In this document: positions 6,430 through 14,237 of the stretch, in pieces
Layout of the letters: each line of letters begins with the position of its first letter
How positions within the stretch are numbered: position 1 is the first letter of the stretch
NCBI GenBank assembly: GCA_030668165.1
Contig: DAOUUM010000026.1
Coordinates: 1 to 14,828, forward strand
DNA length: 14,828 nucleotides
Direction of reading: 5' to 3'
Source of the DNA: Candidatus Heimdallarchaeota archaeon
GTDB lineage: Archaea > Asgardarchaeota > Heimdallarchaeia > Heimdallarchaeales > Kariarchaeaceae
Program-made: the position numbers and the translations under genes
The notes under the pieces: model-generated
Told to the model about the DNA's origin: nothing
Database searches by the model: none
What the model saw: the letters and a program-made list of their open reading frames with translations, nothing else

Positions 6430-7527
6430 ATGTCACACTCATCATTCGATCTGTCTCAAAATGAAGCCAGAGTACTTCACAGCCTTACCAAGTGGCCAAT
6501 GTATAACGACCAATCTATTCATAGTATAATTGGCATGAAAAAGAGTACTTTTAGCTCTATCAAGACCAGATTAAAAGAGGATGGATTTTACAAGAGATAT
6601 TTTGTCCCAAATTTTCCACTCATTGGTCATGAACTATTCATGGTAATGTTTGGTAATCTTAATCGATTCACCAGTTATGACGAACGGATGAGAATTGCTG
6701 GAGATCTTGTCAAATCATTTACCGAGGATTTTCAGGTAGTTTCTGAATCCAATAAATCATATAATTTATCAGTCGCAGCTAATTACACCGAATATGCAAA
6801 AAATCTGGAAAAATTCCTCCAAGTATATTCAGAAAATAAATTCTTATCTAAGGAAGGAATGACCGTAGTGCCATTTCCTTTCGAATTGACCCGTGTTCAT
6901 TCATTCCTCGACTACGAGTCTCTATTAGCCAAGTTATTCGGTTTTGCGTCCGAGCCCTATGCTGATCGTGTTGTGATTCCTTATGGGCCACAAAAGGATG
7001 TAAAGCTTACCAGGGCCGAGAGAAAGGTGATTGCTGGTCTGGTCAAGTACCCTGATGAGACTGATACTCTGATTGCTGAACAGGTTGGTGTCTCTCGAAA
7101 CACAGTTGCAAATGCAAAGCGTAAATTCCTCAAGAAGGGGATCTGTTTCCAGAGAGTGGTACCAGATCTCAACAAATTGGGATTAAAACTACTGGTATTC
7201 AGTTATCGTAAATTCAACCCCAGAATATCCATGGCTCAAAGAAGCAAGGCAGTTGAACTCGTTCGAAAAACACTTGCACCTCATTTCTATCTATCAAAGA
7301 ATCTTGATGGATTTGTCATATCTGCCCATACAGACTTTGATGAGTATAATTCAGTTAACGATGAGTTATTAAAGCACTACATGAGGAACGAATACATAAT
7401 TGAGGAGCCTCAATCATTTGAATTGAGCATTCCATCGATGAATGTCATCAAGGATCTCAACTTCCTGCCTATGACTTTGAAAGTTTTGGGAATTAATCCA
7501 GACATACCAATCAAAGATCAAAGATAA
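6430..7527 (+). CDS. Tandem winged-helix (Lrp/AsnC-like) transcription regulator
   Basis: This 365-residue protein contains two similar winged-helix DNA-binding segments. The first is at about 8-53 (LSQNEARVLHSL then STFSSIKTRLKEDG); the second is at about 193-237 (LTRAERKVIAGL then SRNTVANAKRKFLKKG). Both show the pattern of a first helix, a turn, and a recognition helix with basic residues, and both lead into a (V/F)VP(N/D)xxxLG stretch at about 58-66 and 243-251. Each is followed by about 120 residues of alpha/beta character that may be a ligand or dimerisation domain, but the RAM-domain signature is not certain. The protein therefore looks like an internal duplication of a one-domain regulator. 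Its target is unknown. The inverted repeats upstream make autoregulation plausible, and the dehydrogenase gene downstream is a possible target. The C-terminal nine codons recur 231 bases downstream. Confidence 0.75.
   Translation: MSHSSFDLSQNEARVLHSLTKWPMYNDQSIHSIIGMKKSTFSSIKTRLKEDGFYKRYFVPNFPLIGHELFMVMFGNLNRFTSYDERMRIAGDLVKSFTEDFQVVSESNKSYNLSVAANYTEYAKNLEKFLQVYSENKFLSKEGMTVVPFPFELTRVHSFLDYESLLAKLFGFASEPYADRVVIPYGPQKDVKLTRAERKVIAGLVKYPDETDTLIAEQVGVSRNTVANAKRKFLKKGICFQRVVPDLNKLGLKLLVFSYRKFNPRISMAQRSKAVELVRKTLAPHFYLSKNLDGFVISAHTDFDEYNSVNDELLKHYMRNEYIIEEPQSFELSIPSMNVIKDLNFLPMTLKVLGINPDIPIKDQR
7501..7527 (+). repeat. Direct repeat, left copy (regulator C-terminus)
   Basis: These 27 bases encode DIPIKDQR and the stop codon of the winged-helix regulator. 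They match 7732-7758 at 24 of 27 positions, including an exact 16-base core, TACCAATCAAAGATCA (7505-7520). The offset is 231 bases, a multiple of three. Confidence 0.85.
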
Positions 7528-7659
7528 TTCAACTACACGCCCTAAAATCACTATTCCTGTATCGCTAAACTAAGAGAATCAAATACTTGAGATCCTTGAT
7601 CATCAGGAAATTCTTCAGACCGGATATACTGTCTCAGATCGTACATGAGTCCATGATAG

Positions 7660-7758
7660 CAGACTGTCACATCGGATTTTAAGTATCCTGAGGAATACCC
7701 AGCATGTTTGGTTAGATTGCTCGAGGGGAGGGACGTACCAATCAAAGATCAGCGATAA
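7660..7758 (+). pseudogene. Remnant of a paralogous regulator C-terminus
   Basis: After an in-frame TAG at 7657, this frame reads QTVTSDFKYPEEYPACLVRL, then LEGRDVPIKDQR and a stop. Its last eight residues, DVPIKDQR, match the regulator's DIPIKDQR ending. The preceding residues also align loosely: YPACLVRLL against LPMTLKVLG. The three base differences in the tail are one conservative Ile-to-Val change and two silent ones. That pattern suggests both copies once evolved under protein-level selection. There is no start codon, so this looks like the 3' end of a former tandem copy. It could instead be part of an inserted segment with a duplicated flank. Confidence 0.4.
7732..7758 (+). repeat. Direct repeat, right copy
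   Basis: This copy of the regulator's terminal codons differs at three positions: ATA to GTA (Ile to Val), CAA to CAG (silent) and AGA to CGA (silent). The exact core is 7736-7751, and the stop codon TAA is retained at 7756-7758. Confidence 0.85.
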
Positions 7759-7855
7759 ACAGATCAATTAAAACCGATCAACAATATTTGCTTACAATAC
7801 AATTAACAATTGAATTAATAATAAATATGAAAAATGAATTTTACTAAGGTAATTT

Positions 7856-9082
7856 ATGGTATCCCCTATCACCGTGGAAACTGAAGACCCAAAGGGATGG
7901 GTATTTATCGAGGATACTAGTTTTCCCACCTCACTTGGTGGCATAAGACTGGTAAAAGATGCGGATGAGAGGGAAACCAGACTACTGGCCGAGGCGATGT
8001 CCAAGAAACTGCACACCTACTGGTTACCTATTTCAGGAGCTAAAGCTGTAGTTGCGTCTGATGACATCAATGATTTCTACAAATTCATTGTTAACAGAAA
8101 GATTGTGGAACTGATAGATGGGAAGGGTCATCAATTTATCACTGGACCGGATATGGGTACTTCTGAGAGGGAGTATTACAGGGCATTAGAACTTGCCAAT
8201 CTATCCCATCTGATCAGACCGGGTCTTCTATCCAGTACCTCCAAATATTTTGATTTACCACTTGATAATGTTCTGACTGCATATGGAGTAATAATTGCAG
8301 TAGAACAGCTAGTAAAAATGCTGGATCAGTCAACTCCTTTCTCCCCATATGCAGAAGAGGATCCATTGATTGACAAAGAATTTGTGATAGAGGGATTTGG
8401 AAAGGTAGGTACCGGGCTCGCACTGTTACTTAAAGATAGAGCAAAACTTGTTGGAATATCTACCAGACTTGGTTCGGTTTACAATGAGGATGGATTTGAT
8501 ATTGATGAGTTGATTAAACTACAGAAAAAGTATGGAGATCACTTGATTGAATATCTAGATACAAATATCCAGGCAACAGATGAATTATATGGATTCAGAT
8601 GTGATATTATCATTCCCGGTGCAAGAACAGAGGTGATCAATGCCTCAATTGCTAATAAATTGTTAATTCATCATCCCATGATAGTTCCGGTATCCAATGC
8701 CACCTATACCAGGGAGGCATTGAGCATTCTTGAGAAGCATGGTATCTACTGCTTTCCTGATTTTGTTGTCTCTGCAGGTGCAATAATCGCTGCCATGATT
8801 GAATTCTCCGGATTGCATAAATATGCAACTAAAGATTATGATGCAGAGGATATGGCAATGGACCTGATCTCCCAGGCAGTATCATTTGAGACCAGAGACC
8901 TGCTGATGGAATCAGTTGCCTGTACCGATGGTAAACGAACACTAAGTGTTATTGCTGAGGATAGAGCCCAGAGAAATTATAATTTTCTCATCTCTCAGCT
9001 GGATAAACCCAAATCCATCAGACAGATGGCAATTGAATTGATAAGTAGATATAATCCAGGTCTTCTCAATCTAATTAAATAG
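7856..9082 (+). CDS. Divergent Glu/Leu/Phe/Val dehydrogenase-family protein
   Basis: Enzymes of this family oxidatively deaminate an amino acid with NAD(P), or run the reverse amination, in the cytoplasm. The 408-residue protein keeps the two-domain order. In the N-terminal domain, GGIR is at 28-31, K51 lies in the substrate-lysine region, SGAKAVV is at 60-66 with K63 at the catalytic-lysine position, and PDMGT is at 98-102 with D99 at the catalytic aspartate. The Rossmann domain has GFGKVG at 180-185 and YNEDGFDIDEL at 209-219. CDIIIPGA at 249-256 and PDFVVSAGA at 301-309 match the CDILIPAA and PDxLANAGG motifs. Oddities are SGAKAVV in place of GGAKGG, PVSNAT in place of EGANGP at about 278-283, and SAGAI in place of NAGGV. 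The strand after the Rossmann loop ends in ISTRLG without the usual acidic residue, which may favour NADP. Family membership is firm; the substrate is unknown, and the upstream regulator may control it. Confidence 0.82.
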   Translation: MVSPITVETEDPKGWVFIEDTSFPTSLGGIRLVKDADERETRLLAEAMSKKLHTYWLPISGAKAVVASDDINDFYKFIVNRKIVELIDGKGHQFITGPDMGTSEREYYRALELANLSHLIRPGLLSSTSKYFDLPLDNVLTAYGVIIAVEQLVKMLDQSTPFSPYAEEDPLIDKEFVIEGFGKVGTGLALLLKDRAKLVGISTRLGSVYNEDGFDIDELIKLQKKYGDHLIEYLDTNIQATDELYGFRCDIIIPGARTEVINASIANKLLIHHPMIVPVSNATYTREALSILEKHGIYCFPDFVVSAGAIIAAMIEFSGLHKYATKDYDAEDMAMDLISQAVSFETRDLLMESVACTDGKRTLSVIAEDRAQRNYNFLISQLDKPKSIRQMAIELISRYNPGLLNLIK

Positions 9083-9169
9083 ACCCATCTTCAAATTAAT
9101 CAATATTTAATAATATTTGATCCATCTTTCCTGCAAAATTTATCCTCTCTTCACTTTGAGGCTAGTTTA

Positions 9170-9182
9170 TTTTTTATATTCA
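9170..9182 (+). promoter_or_regulatory. TATA box of the M48 protease gene
   Basis: TTTTTTATATTCA is centred about 28 bases before the ATG at 9204. This supports that ATG over longer in-frame extensions and predicts a leaderless message. Confidence 0.55.
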
Positions 9183-9203
9183 TTTAATCCTCAAGAAATT
9201 AAG

Positions 9204-11024
9204 ATGAACAGACCACTATTTGCCAGATCAATGATGGTTCTCTCCGGCCTCTGGGGTATTATATTTGCCCTGCTTGTTGGATTAACCTACATATTGACTG
9301 ATGCGTTTCAAGGAGATGTAGCAATTGCAGGCCTCATCATGTCACCTTTATTGTTTGCCATTATTGGTGCATTGCTGATCCTATTTCTGCAATTTTTAAT
9401 CTCCCCATGGCTGATGGATTTCCAACTCAGATGGATCTATGATATGTCCTGGGTGCAACCCGATCAATTACCAAAGGAGATGTTTGAAGCTCTGATGGCT
9501 TCCATGCAAAAACATAATTTCAGTATCAAGAGAATTGGTATCATTCATGATGGAATGCCCACTGCATTCACCTACGGGCACTTCAGAAAGAATGCAAGGA
9601 TAGTATTCTCTGAGGGATTATTCAAGTTACTGACACCCGAAGAACAAGTAGCAGTCATGGAGCATGAGGTCGGACACATAGTCCATCTTGATTTTGTGTT
9701 CATGACCGTGGCTCAGGCAGTTCCCCTGATACTTTACCTGGTTTACATAACCTCAAAAGAATTTGGACGAGCAATTGCTAGGTCCTCCTCAGCATCCTCA
9801 AGTAAAAGTGGTAGTGCTTCTGGTGGAGTAGCTGTTGGTTTCTATGCAGTTGCTATTATCTCTTACATTTTCTATATAATTTCAGGTTATATGGTATTAT
9901 TCCTCAGCAGAATCAGAGAATACTATGCTGATAAATTTTCAGCTGAGGAGACCAACAATCCAGGTGCACTGGCCAGTGCACTGGTTAAAATCTCATATGG
10001 TATGGTAGTTGCTGATGCTGAGACACAGGCACAACTAGCTGATAAGGATCTGGCCAGAAAGGATAGATCCAGAATGACCAGACAGACTGGATTTACCACT
10101 GGTATCCGTGCCATGGGTATTGCAGATATCAAATCAGCCAAGGGTCTGGTAATGCAGGCCTATGCCGGATCTGCAGAGGCAGAAGTGAGTCCTGATGCTG
10201 TTGCAATGGCTGCTAGCTGGGATCTTGTATCTCCATGGGCCAAGTATCTTGAGTTGAACAGTACCCATCCATTAACTGGTAAGAGATTAAAGAATCTTGA
10301 TAATCTAGCAATGGAGATGGGTCTCACTCCCAAATATCCCAATCTTGGCGAGTATAAACCACCAGAATCCCTTTGGGATGAGTTCTTCATGGATTTCTCA
10401 CTGATGAATTTCCTACCACCTCTGGTATTAATCATGCCTGTAGTTGGATATCTACTTGGACTGTTATTTGCAGCAGAAATTGGTGGAGGTATCGGAGCAG
10501 GTGCTGGTCTAGTTCTTGTAGGATTAATGTGGCTGTACCGTGTAAAGATTAAATATCCACAGATTGATGAGTATGATAATATTGATAGAGATCAGAACTC
10601 TGTTATTGAGGCACTAACCAGCCTGGAGAAGGATGGCTACTATGAGGCCAGTCCCTTCAGAGGTAAACCAATTATAATCGATGGAGTGGTTCTCGGCAGA
10701 GCAAGTCCCGGTTACTATCTAAGTGATGATTTTGTCGTTCAGGATCGGGGTGGATTGATCCGAGTCATGTACAGTTCAGTGGTACCATTTGCCAACTGGT
10801 GGTTTGCACTACGTACATTACCAAAGATGATGGGTCAGACTGTAAGGGTTGTTGGATGGTATCATAGAAGTATGGCACCTTTTATGCAACTTTACAAGGT
10901 ATATCGGAAGGACGGTAAAACACACAAGAATCACTGGCGAGGTGCAAATCGTGTATTTGCCCTGTTGCTGATGGTACTAGGTGTGTATTTGGCAGTTGCT
11001 GGAACTGGAATAATAGGTTTATAA
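9204..11024 (+). CDS. M48 (HtpX-like) membrane zinc metalloprotease with C-terminal extension
   Basis: HtpX-type proteases degrade misfolded membrane proteins from the cytoplasmic face. Numbered from ATG 9204 (606 residues), two membrane helices occupy about 10-32 and 40-65. The zinc motif HEVGH is at 154-158, within MEHEVGHIVHLDF. The third zinc ligand is probably E239 in REYYAD (238-243). Two hydrophobic segments (about 168-186 and 208-234) lie between the motif and E239, separated by a Ser-rich linker (about 194-209). A further membrane pair spans about 405-450. After it comes a soluble region with VLGRASPGYYLSDDFVVQD, MYSSVVPF and GQTVRVVGWYHR, a strand-rich pattern perhaps OB-like, then a final membrane helix at about 583-606. 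Classical HtpX is about 290 residues, so this is roughly double length. A frame open to 9117 adds 29 residues but lacks support against the TATA box at 9170-9182. Confidence 0.87.
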   Translation: MNRPLFARSMMVLSGLWGIIFALLVGLTYILTDAFQGDVAIAGLIMSPLLFAIIGALLILFLQFLISPWLMDFQLRWIYDMSWVQPDQLPKEMFEALMASMQKHNFSIKRIGIIHDGMPTAFTYGHFRKNARIVFSEGLFKLLTPEEQVAVMEHEVGHIVHLDFVFMTVAQAVPLILYLVYITSKEFGRAIARSSSASSSKSGSASGGVAVGFYAVAIISYIFYIISGYMVLFLSRIREYYADKFSAEETNNPGALASALVKISYGMVVADAETQAQLADKDLARKDRSRMTRQTGFTTGIRAMGIADIKSAKGLVMQAYAGSAEAEVSPDAVAMAASWDLVSPWAKYLELNSTHPLTGKRLKNLDNLAMEMGLTPKYPNLGEYKPPESLWDEFFMDFSLMNFLPPLVLIMPVVGYLLGLLFAAEIGGGIGAGAGLVLVGLMWLYRVKIKYPQIDEYDNIDRDQNSVIEALTSLEKDGYYEASPFRGKPIIIDGVVLGRASPGYYLSDDFVVQDRGGLIRVMYSSVVPFANWWFALRTLPKMMGQTVRVVGWYHRSMAPFMQLYKVYRKDGKTHKNHWRGANRVFALLLMVLGVYLAVAGTGIIGL

Positions 11025-11111
11025 AATAATTAGAAAATAATAAAAATTAAATCAAAATATAAAAGAATATTAATTTGTTGGAACTATAAAAATTAAAATA
11101 AGTTCCTCTAT

Positions 11112-11128
11112 TGCTATATTTATATATG
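11112..11128 (+). promoter_or_regulatory. TATA box of the copper ATPase gene
   Basis: TGCTATATTTATATATG gives a strong archaeal TATA-like box. Transcription would start near 11145, leaving a leader of about 17 bases that includes a Shine-Dalgarno sequence. Confidence 0.55.
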
Positions 11129-11149
11129 TCAAAAACTGACACATTGTGT
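11127..11149 (+). promoter_or_regulatory. Possible copper-responsive operator (two overlapping dyads)
   Basis: TGTCA-AAAAC-TGACA (11127-11141) is a perfect inverted repeat that begins at the end of the TATA box. ACACA-T-TGTGT (11139-11149) is a second palindrome overlapping its right arm. Both lie between the TATA box and the start codon, over the likely transcription start, the classic place for a repressor. A copper-sensing repressor would fit the gene's function, but no such regulator is encoded next to it. Confidence 0.45.
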
Positions 11150-11152
11150 ATA

Positions 11153-11159
11153 AGGTGAT
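11153..11159 (+). promoter_or_regulatory. Shine-Dalgarno sequence AGGTGAT
   Basis: AGGTGAT is complementary to the 3' end of archaeal 16S rRNA and ends three bases before the ATG at 11163. It fixes the start of the copper ATPase and is unusual here, because most neighbours look leaderless. Confidence 0.6.
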
Positions 11160-11162
11160 ATT

Positions 11163-13727
11163 ATGGGTGATAAAATAGTTCAGAAATCCTCATTTACAAT
11201 AGATGGTATGACCTGCACTGCGTGTTCCTCTTCAATAGAGAAATATGTAGGCAGTCAGGAGGGTATCAACTCAATTAGTGTCAATCTACTTGGTGAGACT
11301 GCAGAGGTGGAATATGATCCATCACTGATCAACCCAGATAAAATTGTTGATCTGGTTGATGACATTGGTTATGGGGCACAAGCAGTAAAAGAGGTGGGAA
11401 CTGGAGAGATTGATCTCAGTGTGTCAGGAATGACCTGTGCCGCATGCTCCTCATCAATCGAGAATTATATTAGCTCATTTGATGGTGTTGATTCAATTTC
11501 TGTCAATCTTACCACCGATAAGGCACATATTAGATACAATCCTTCTCAGATTGGAATAAGGGATCTTATTGAGGGTATTTCTGATATAGGTTACACTGCA
11601 AGTGTTGCCAAACAGGAGGTTGATCTTGATAGACTTGGCAAAGTCGAGGAAATCAAAATGTGGAGACGAAAATTGACTTACAGTGCAATTTTAACCATTC
11701 CATTTCTAATAATGATGATTAATATGCTATTTTCAGAAAATGGATTTACACGTTTTCTGATGTCTCCTCTTTTTAGTACCTTCACCGCAGAGGCTATAAT
11801 AGGCCTGATATTTGCAACTCCCATCCAATTTTGGATTGGGAAGGATTTCTATGTCAAGGCTTACAAAGCTGTAAGACATGGATCGGCCACAATGGATGTT
11901 CTGGTTGCTCTGGGGACCTCAGCTGCATATTTTTACTCATTATTTGCCATTATCTATGAATATTTCAAACCCATATTTGAAGCTCAGGTATTCTTTGAAA
12001 CCTCAGCATTTCTCATCACCTTTATATTGCTTGGTAAATTCCTTGAAGCAAGGGCCAAGGGTAAAACAAGTGAGGCAATCAAGAAATTGGTGGAACTCAA
12101 AGCCAAAAATGCAATATTATTGGAATTGGATGATGATGGAAAAGTAATATCAGAGAAAGAGATCAGCAGTGATCTAATTCAAAATGGTGATGTACTCAAA
12201 GTATATCCTGGTGAGAAGGTACCCACGGATGGAGAAATTGTATTTGGATCCTCTGCTCTTGATGAATCCATGATAACTGGTGAATCATTACCTGTAAACA
12301 AGACACATGGTGATAATGTAATCGGGGCAACGGTTAATCAACAGGGAGTATTGCATGTCAAAGCAACCAAAATAGGTGCCGAGACAACAATCTCACAGAT
12401 TATCAAATTGGTGGAGGAGGCCCAATCTTCAAAAGCTCCAATTCAGGGTTTGGCAGACAGGATATCCGCTGTTTTTGTACCCATAGTTGTGGGGATAGCA
12501 ATTGTTGATTTCATTGTCTGGTATACCTTATTGGCTACTGGAGTGGTTCCCCAGTCCTGGTTACCACCAGGTACTAGCTCATTTATTTTCTCTTTCCTTC
12601 TAGCTATCTCAGTACTTGTGATTGCTTGTCCCTGTGCATTGGGATTGGCAACACCCACCGCGGTTATGGTTGGGACGGGATTAGGTGCGGATAATGGTAT
12701 TCTTATCAAAGGTGGGGGTCCATTAGAAACTGCATACAAGATTGATAGTATAATCTTGGATAAAACTGGTACGATAACACATGGTAAGCCCACTCTCACA
12801 GATATTATCCCTGTGGGTGAGTTGGATAAGGATAAGGTACTTTATTATGCAGCCAGTGCTGAATCAGGATCTGAACATCCACTGGGTAAATCAATCTCAA
12901 ATTATGGAACTGAACACCTTGGTTCCATTGGTATTCCTGAAAATTTCAAAGCTATAAGTGGACATGGCATCTCATCACAGATAGATAATCATGAAGTACT
13001 GGTTGGATCCAGAAAATTGATGACAGATAATAATATTTCAATTGATGATAATACCGAGAGTGAGATGATCAAACTTGAGGAATTGGGAAAAACTGCTATG
13101 ATTGTTGCGGTTGGATCAAAGGTTGAAGGTATTATTGCTGTCGCCGATACTGTGAAAGAAGAATCACTCAGAGCCATCAATCAATTGAAGAAGATGAATA
13201 TCGATGTCTGGATGGTCACAGGTGATAACAAAAGAACTGCTGCAGCAATTGCAAAAGAGGTTAATATAGATCATGTACTTTCCGAGGTATTACCAGATCA
13301 AAAAGCCAGCAAGGTGAAATCCCTGCAGGATACTGGTAAGATTGTTGCCATGGTGGGAGATGGTATTAACGACTCTCCCGCACTGGCTCAGGCTGATGTT
13401 GGTATTGCTATAGGTGCTGGTACCGATGTGGCAATCGAGACAGCAGATATGGTTCTCATGAAATCAGATCTAACCGATGTTGTTACTGCTATTGATCTGT
13501 CAAAGAAGACCCTGAATAGAATCAAACTGAATTTTGGATGGGCTTTCGGATACAATATAATTGGCATACCCTTTGCAGCTGGATTGCTAATACCACTATT
13601 GAGAAGCCTCACCGGTGAAACAATCACTTTACCTCCTGCGCTTGCTGGACTCGCCATGGCATTTTCAAGTGTAAGTGTGGTTACCAGCTCTTTATTACTC
13701 AAACGGTACAAGAAACCTAAATTTTAA
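11163..13727 (+). CDS. copA: Cu(I)-exporting P1B-type ATPase CopA
   Basis: This 854-residue membrane pump uses ATP to export Cu(I), and possibly Ag(I), from the cytoplasm. Two heavy-metal-associated domains are present: GMTCTAC at 15-21 (Cys18, Cys21) and GMTCAAC at 89-95 (Cys92, Cys95). Membrane helices follow from about 170. TGES (372-375) marks the actuator domain. The CPC ion site is C489-P490-C491, and DKTGT (533-537) carries the phosphorylated Asp533. H572-P573 is the HP motif of the nucleotide-binding domain, and GDGIND (732-737) is the hinge. The last two helices hold YN (797-798) and MxxSS (832-836), the remaining Cu(I) ligands. All family motifs are intact, so it should be functional and specific for monovalent copper. 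No chaperone or regulator gene adjoins it, but its promoter carries a dyad suited to a repressor. It converges on the cyclophilin gene with 21 bases between stop codons. Confidence 0.95.
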   Translation: MGDKIVQKSSFTIDGMTCTACSSSIEKYVGSQEGINSISVNLLGETAEVEYDPSLINPDKIVDLVDDIGYGAQAVKEVGTGEIDLSVSGMTCAACSSSIENYISSFDGVDSISVNLTTDKAHIRYNPSQIGIRDLIEGISDIGYTASVAKQEVDLDRLGKVEEIKMWRRKLTYSAILTIPFLIMMINMLFSENGFTRFLMSPLFSTFTAEAIIGLIFATPIQFWIGKDFYVKAYKAVRHGSATMDVLVALGTSAAYFYSLFAIIYEYFKPIFEAQVFFETSAFLITFILLGKFLEARAKGKTSEAIKKLVELKAKNAILLELDDDGKVISEKEISSDLIQNGDVLKVYPGEKVPTDGEIVFGSSALDESMITGESLPVNKTHGDNVIGATVNQQGVLHVKATKIGAETTISQIIKLVEEAQSSKAPIQGLADRISAVFVPIVVGIAIVDFIVWYTLLATGVVPQSWLPPGTSSFIFSFLLAISVLVIACPCALGLATPTAVMVGTGLGADNGILIKGGGPLETAYKIDSIILDKTGTITHGKPTLTDIIPVGELDKDKVLYYAASAESGSEHPLGKSISNYGTEHLGSIGIPENFKAISGHGISSQIDNHEVLVGSRKLMTDNNISIDDNTESEMIKLEELGKTAMIVAVGSKVEGIIAVADTVKEESLRAINQLKKMNIDVWMVTGDNKRTAAAIAKEVNIDHVLSEVLPDQKASKVKSLQDTGKIVAMVGDGINDSPALAQADVGIAIGAGTDVAIETADMVLMKSDLTDVVTAIDLSKKTLNRIKLNFGWAFGYNIIGIPFAAGLLIPLLRSLTGETITLPPALAGLAMAFSSVSVVTSSLLLKRYKKPKF

Positions 13728-13748
13728 ATTATTTAATATTTGAAAAAA

Positions 13749-14237
13749 TTATCTGCTTGGGCCTTTAACCAGTTGATGTGACTCAATTGCAGGAGATACA
13801 CTAGTTACCTCAACACTTGTCATCTTATCATTGGGTGCAATGCTCTTAACCACATCAACACCCTGAATGGTGTTACCAAATACGGTGTGTCCACCATCAA
13901 GATGAGCGGTAGCCTCTCTTGTCAAGACCACAAAGAATTGGGATCCACCAGAATCCTTGCCAGCATGCGCCATGGAAAATGCACCAGGTACATGTCTCTG
14001 ATCACTTGCTGTTTCACATTTGATGCTGTATCCGGGTCCACCAGTTCCAGCTGGTCTTCCATCCCTATCTCCACCCTGAATTACAAAATCAGGTAGTACC
14101 CTGTGAAAAGCTACACCATCATAAAATCCAGATTGTGCTAATGTTACAAAATTCTTAGTTGTGTTAGGGGTTTTATCACTCAATTCAAAGTGAATATCAC
14201 CCTTTACAGTGTGAATAATTCCAGTCGTTTTCGACAT
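13749..14237 (-). CDS. Cyclophilin-type peptidyl-prolyl cis-trans isomerase
   Basis: Cyclophilins speed the cis-trans isomerisation of proline bonds during protein folding. The 162-residue protein, counted from ATG 14237, is a single cyclophilin domain without signal peptide or membrane anchor, so it is probably cytoplasmic. FHRVLPDFVIQGGD at 44-57 holds the catalytic Arg46 and Gln54. FSMAHAG is at 87-93, GSQFFV at 98-103, and HLDGGHTVFG at 112-121. His112 occupies the place of human cyclophilin A Trp121, as in many bacterial-type members that bind cyclosporin weakly. An in-frame start further upstream (14309) would add 24 residues that are not conserved. A TTAATATA box on the minus strand about 28 bases before the ATG at 14237 supports the short form. 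Confidence 0.93.
   Translation of the reverse strand: MSKTTGIIHTVKGDIHFELSDKTPNTTKNFVTLAQSGFYDGVAFHRVLPDFVIQGGDRDGRPAGTGGPGYSIKCETASDQRHVPGAFSMAHAGKDSGGSQFFVVLTREATAHLDGGHTVFGNTIQGVDVVKSIAPNDKMTSVEVTSVSPAIESHQLVKGPSR

Larger units (their letters stand above)
7528..7855 (+). other. Gene-free spacer with decayed coding traces and a promoter
   Basis: This 328-base interval holds no intact gene that I can support. Its middle part keeps short open runs in different plus-strand frames. One (about 7570-7681, 36 codons) contains RKFFRPDILSQIVHESM; another (7660-7758) ends in the duplicated regulator tail. An uninterrupted minus-strand frame also exists at 7551-7745 but has only a TTG start. The last part, GAATTAATAATAAATA (about 7812-7827), is a good TATA-like box about 35 bases before the dehydrogenase ATG. 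Confidence 0.45.

Noticed and set aside
7551..7745. Minus-strand 64-residue frame between the direct repeats
   Set aside because: It has only a TTG start immediately after an in-frame stop, no clear promoter at the right distance and no recognised family; kept only as part of the unexplained segment.
9117..9203. N-terminal extension of the M48 protease
   Set aside because: The 29 added residues cross the TATA-like box at 9170-9182, and the ATG at 9204 directly precedes a normal first membrane helix.
12443..12799. Minus-strand frame inside the copper ATPase
   Set aside because: It is the mirror of the CPC and DKTGT region; the codon pattern belongs to copA.
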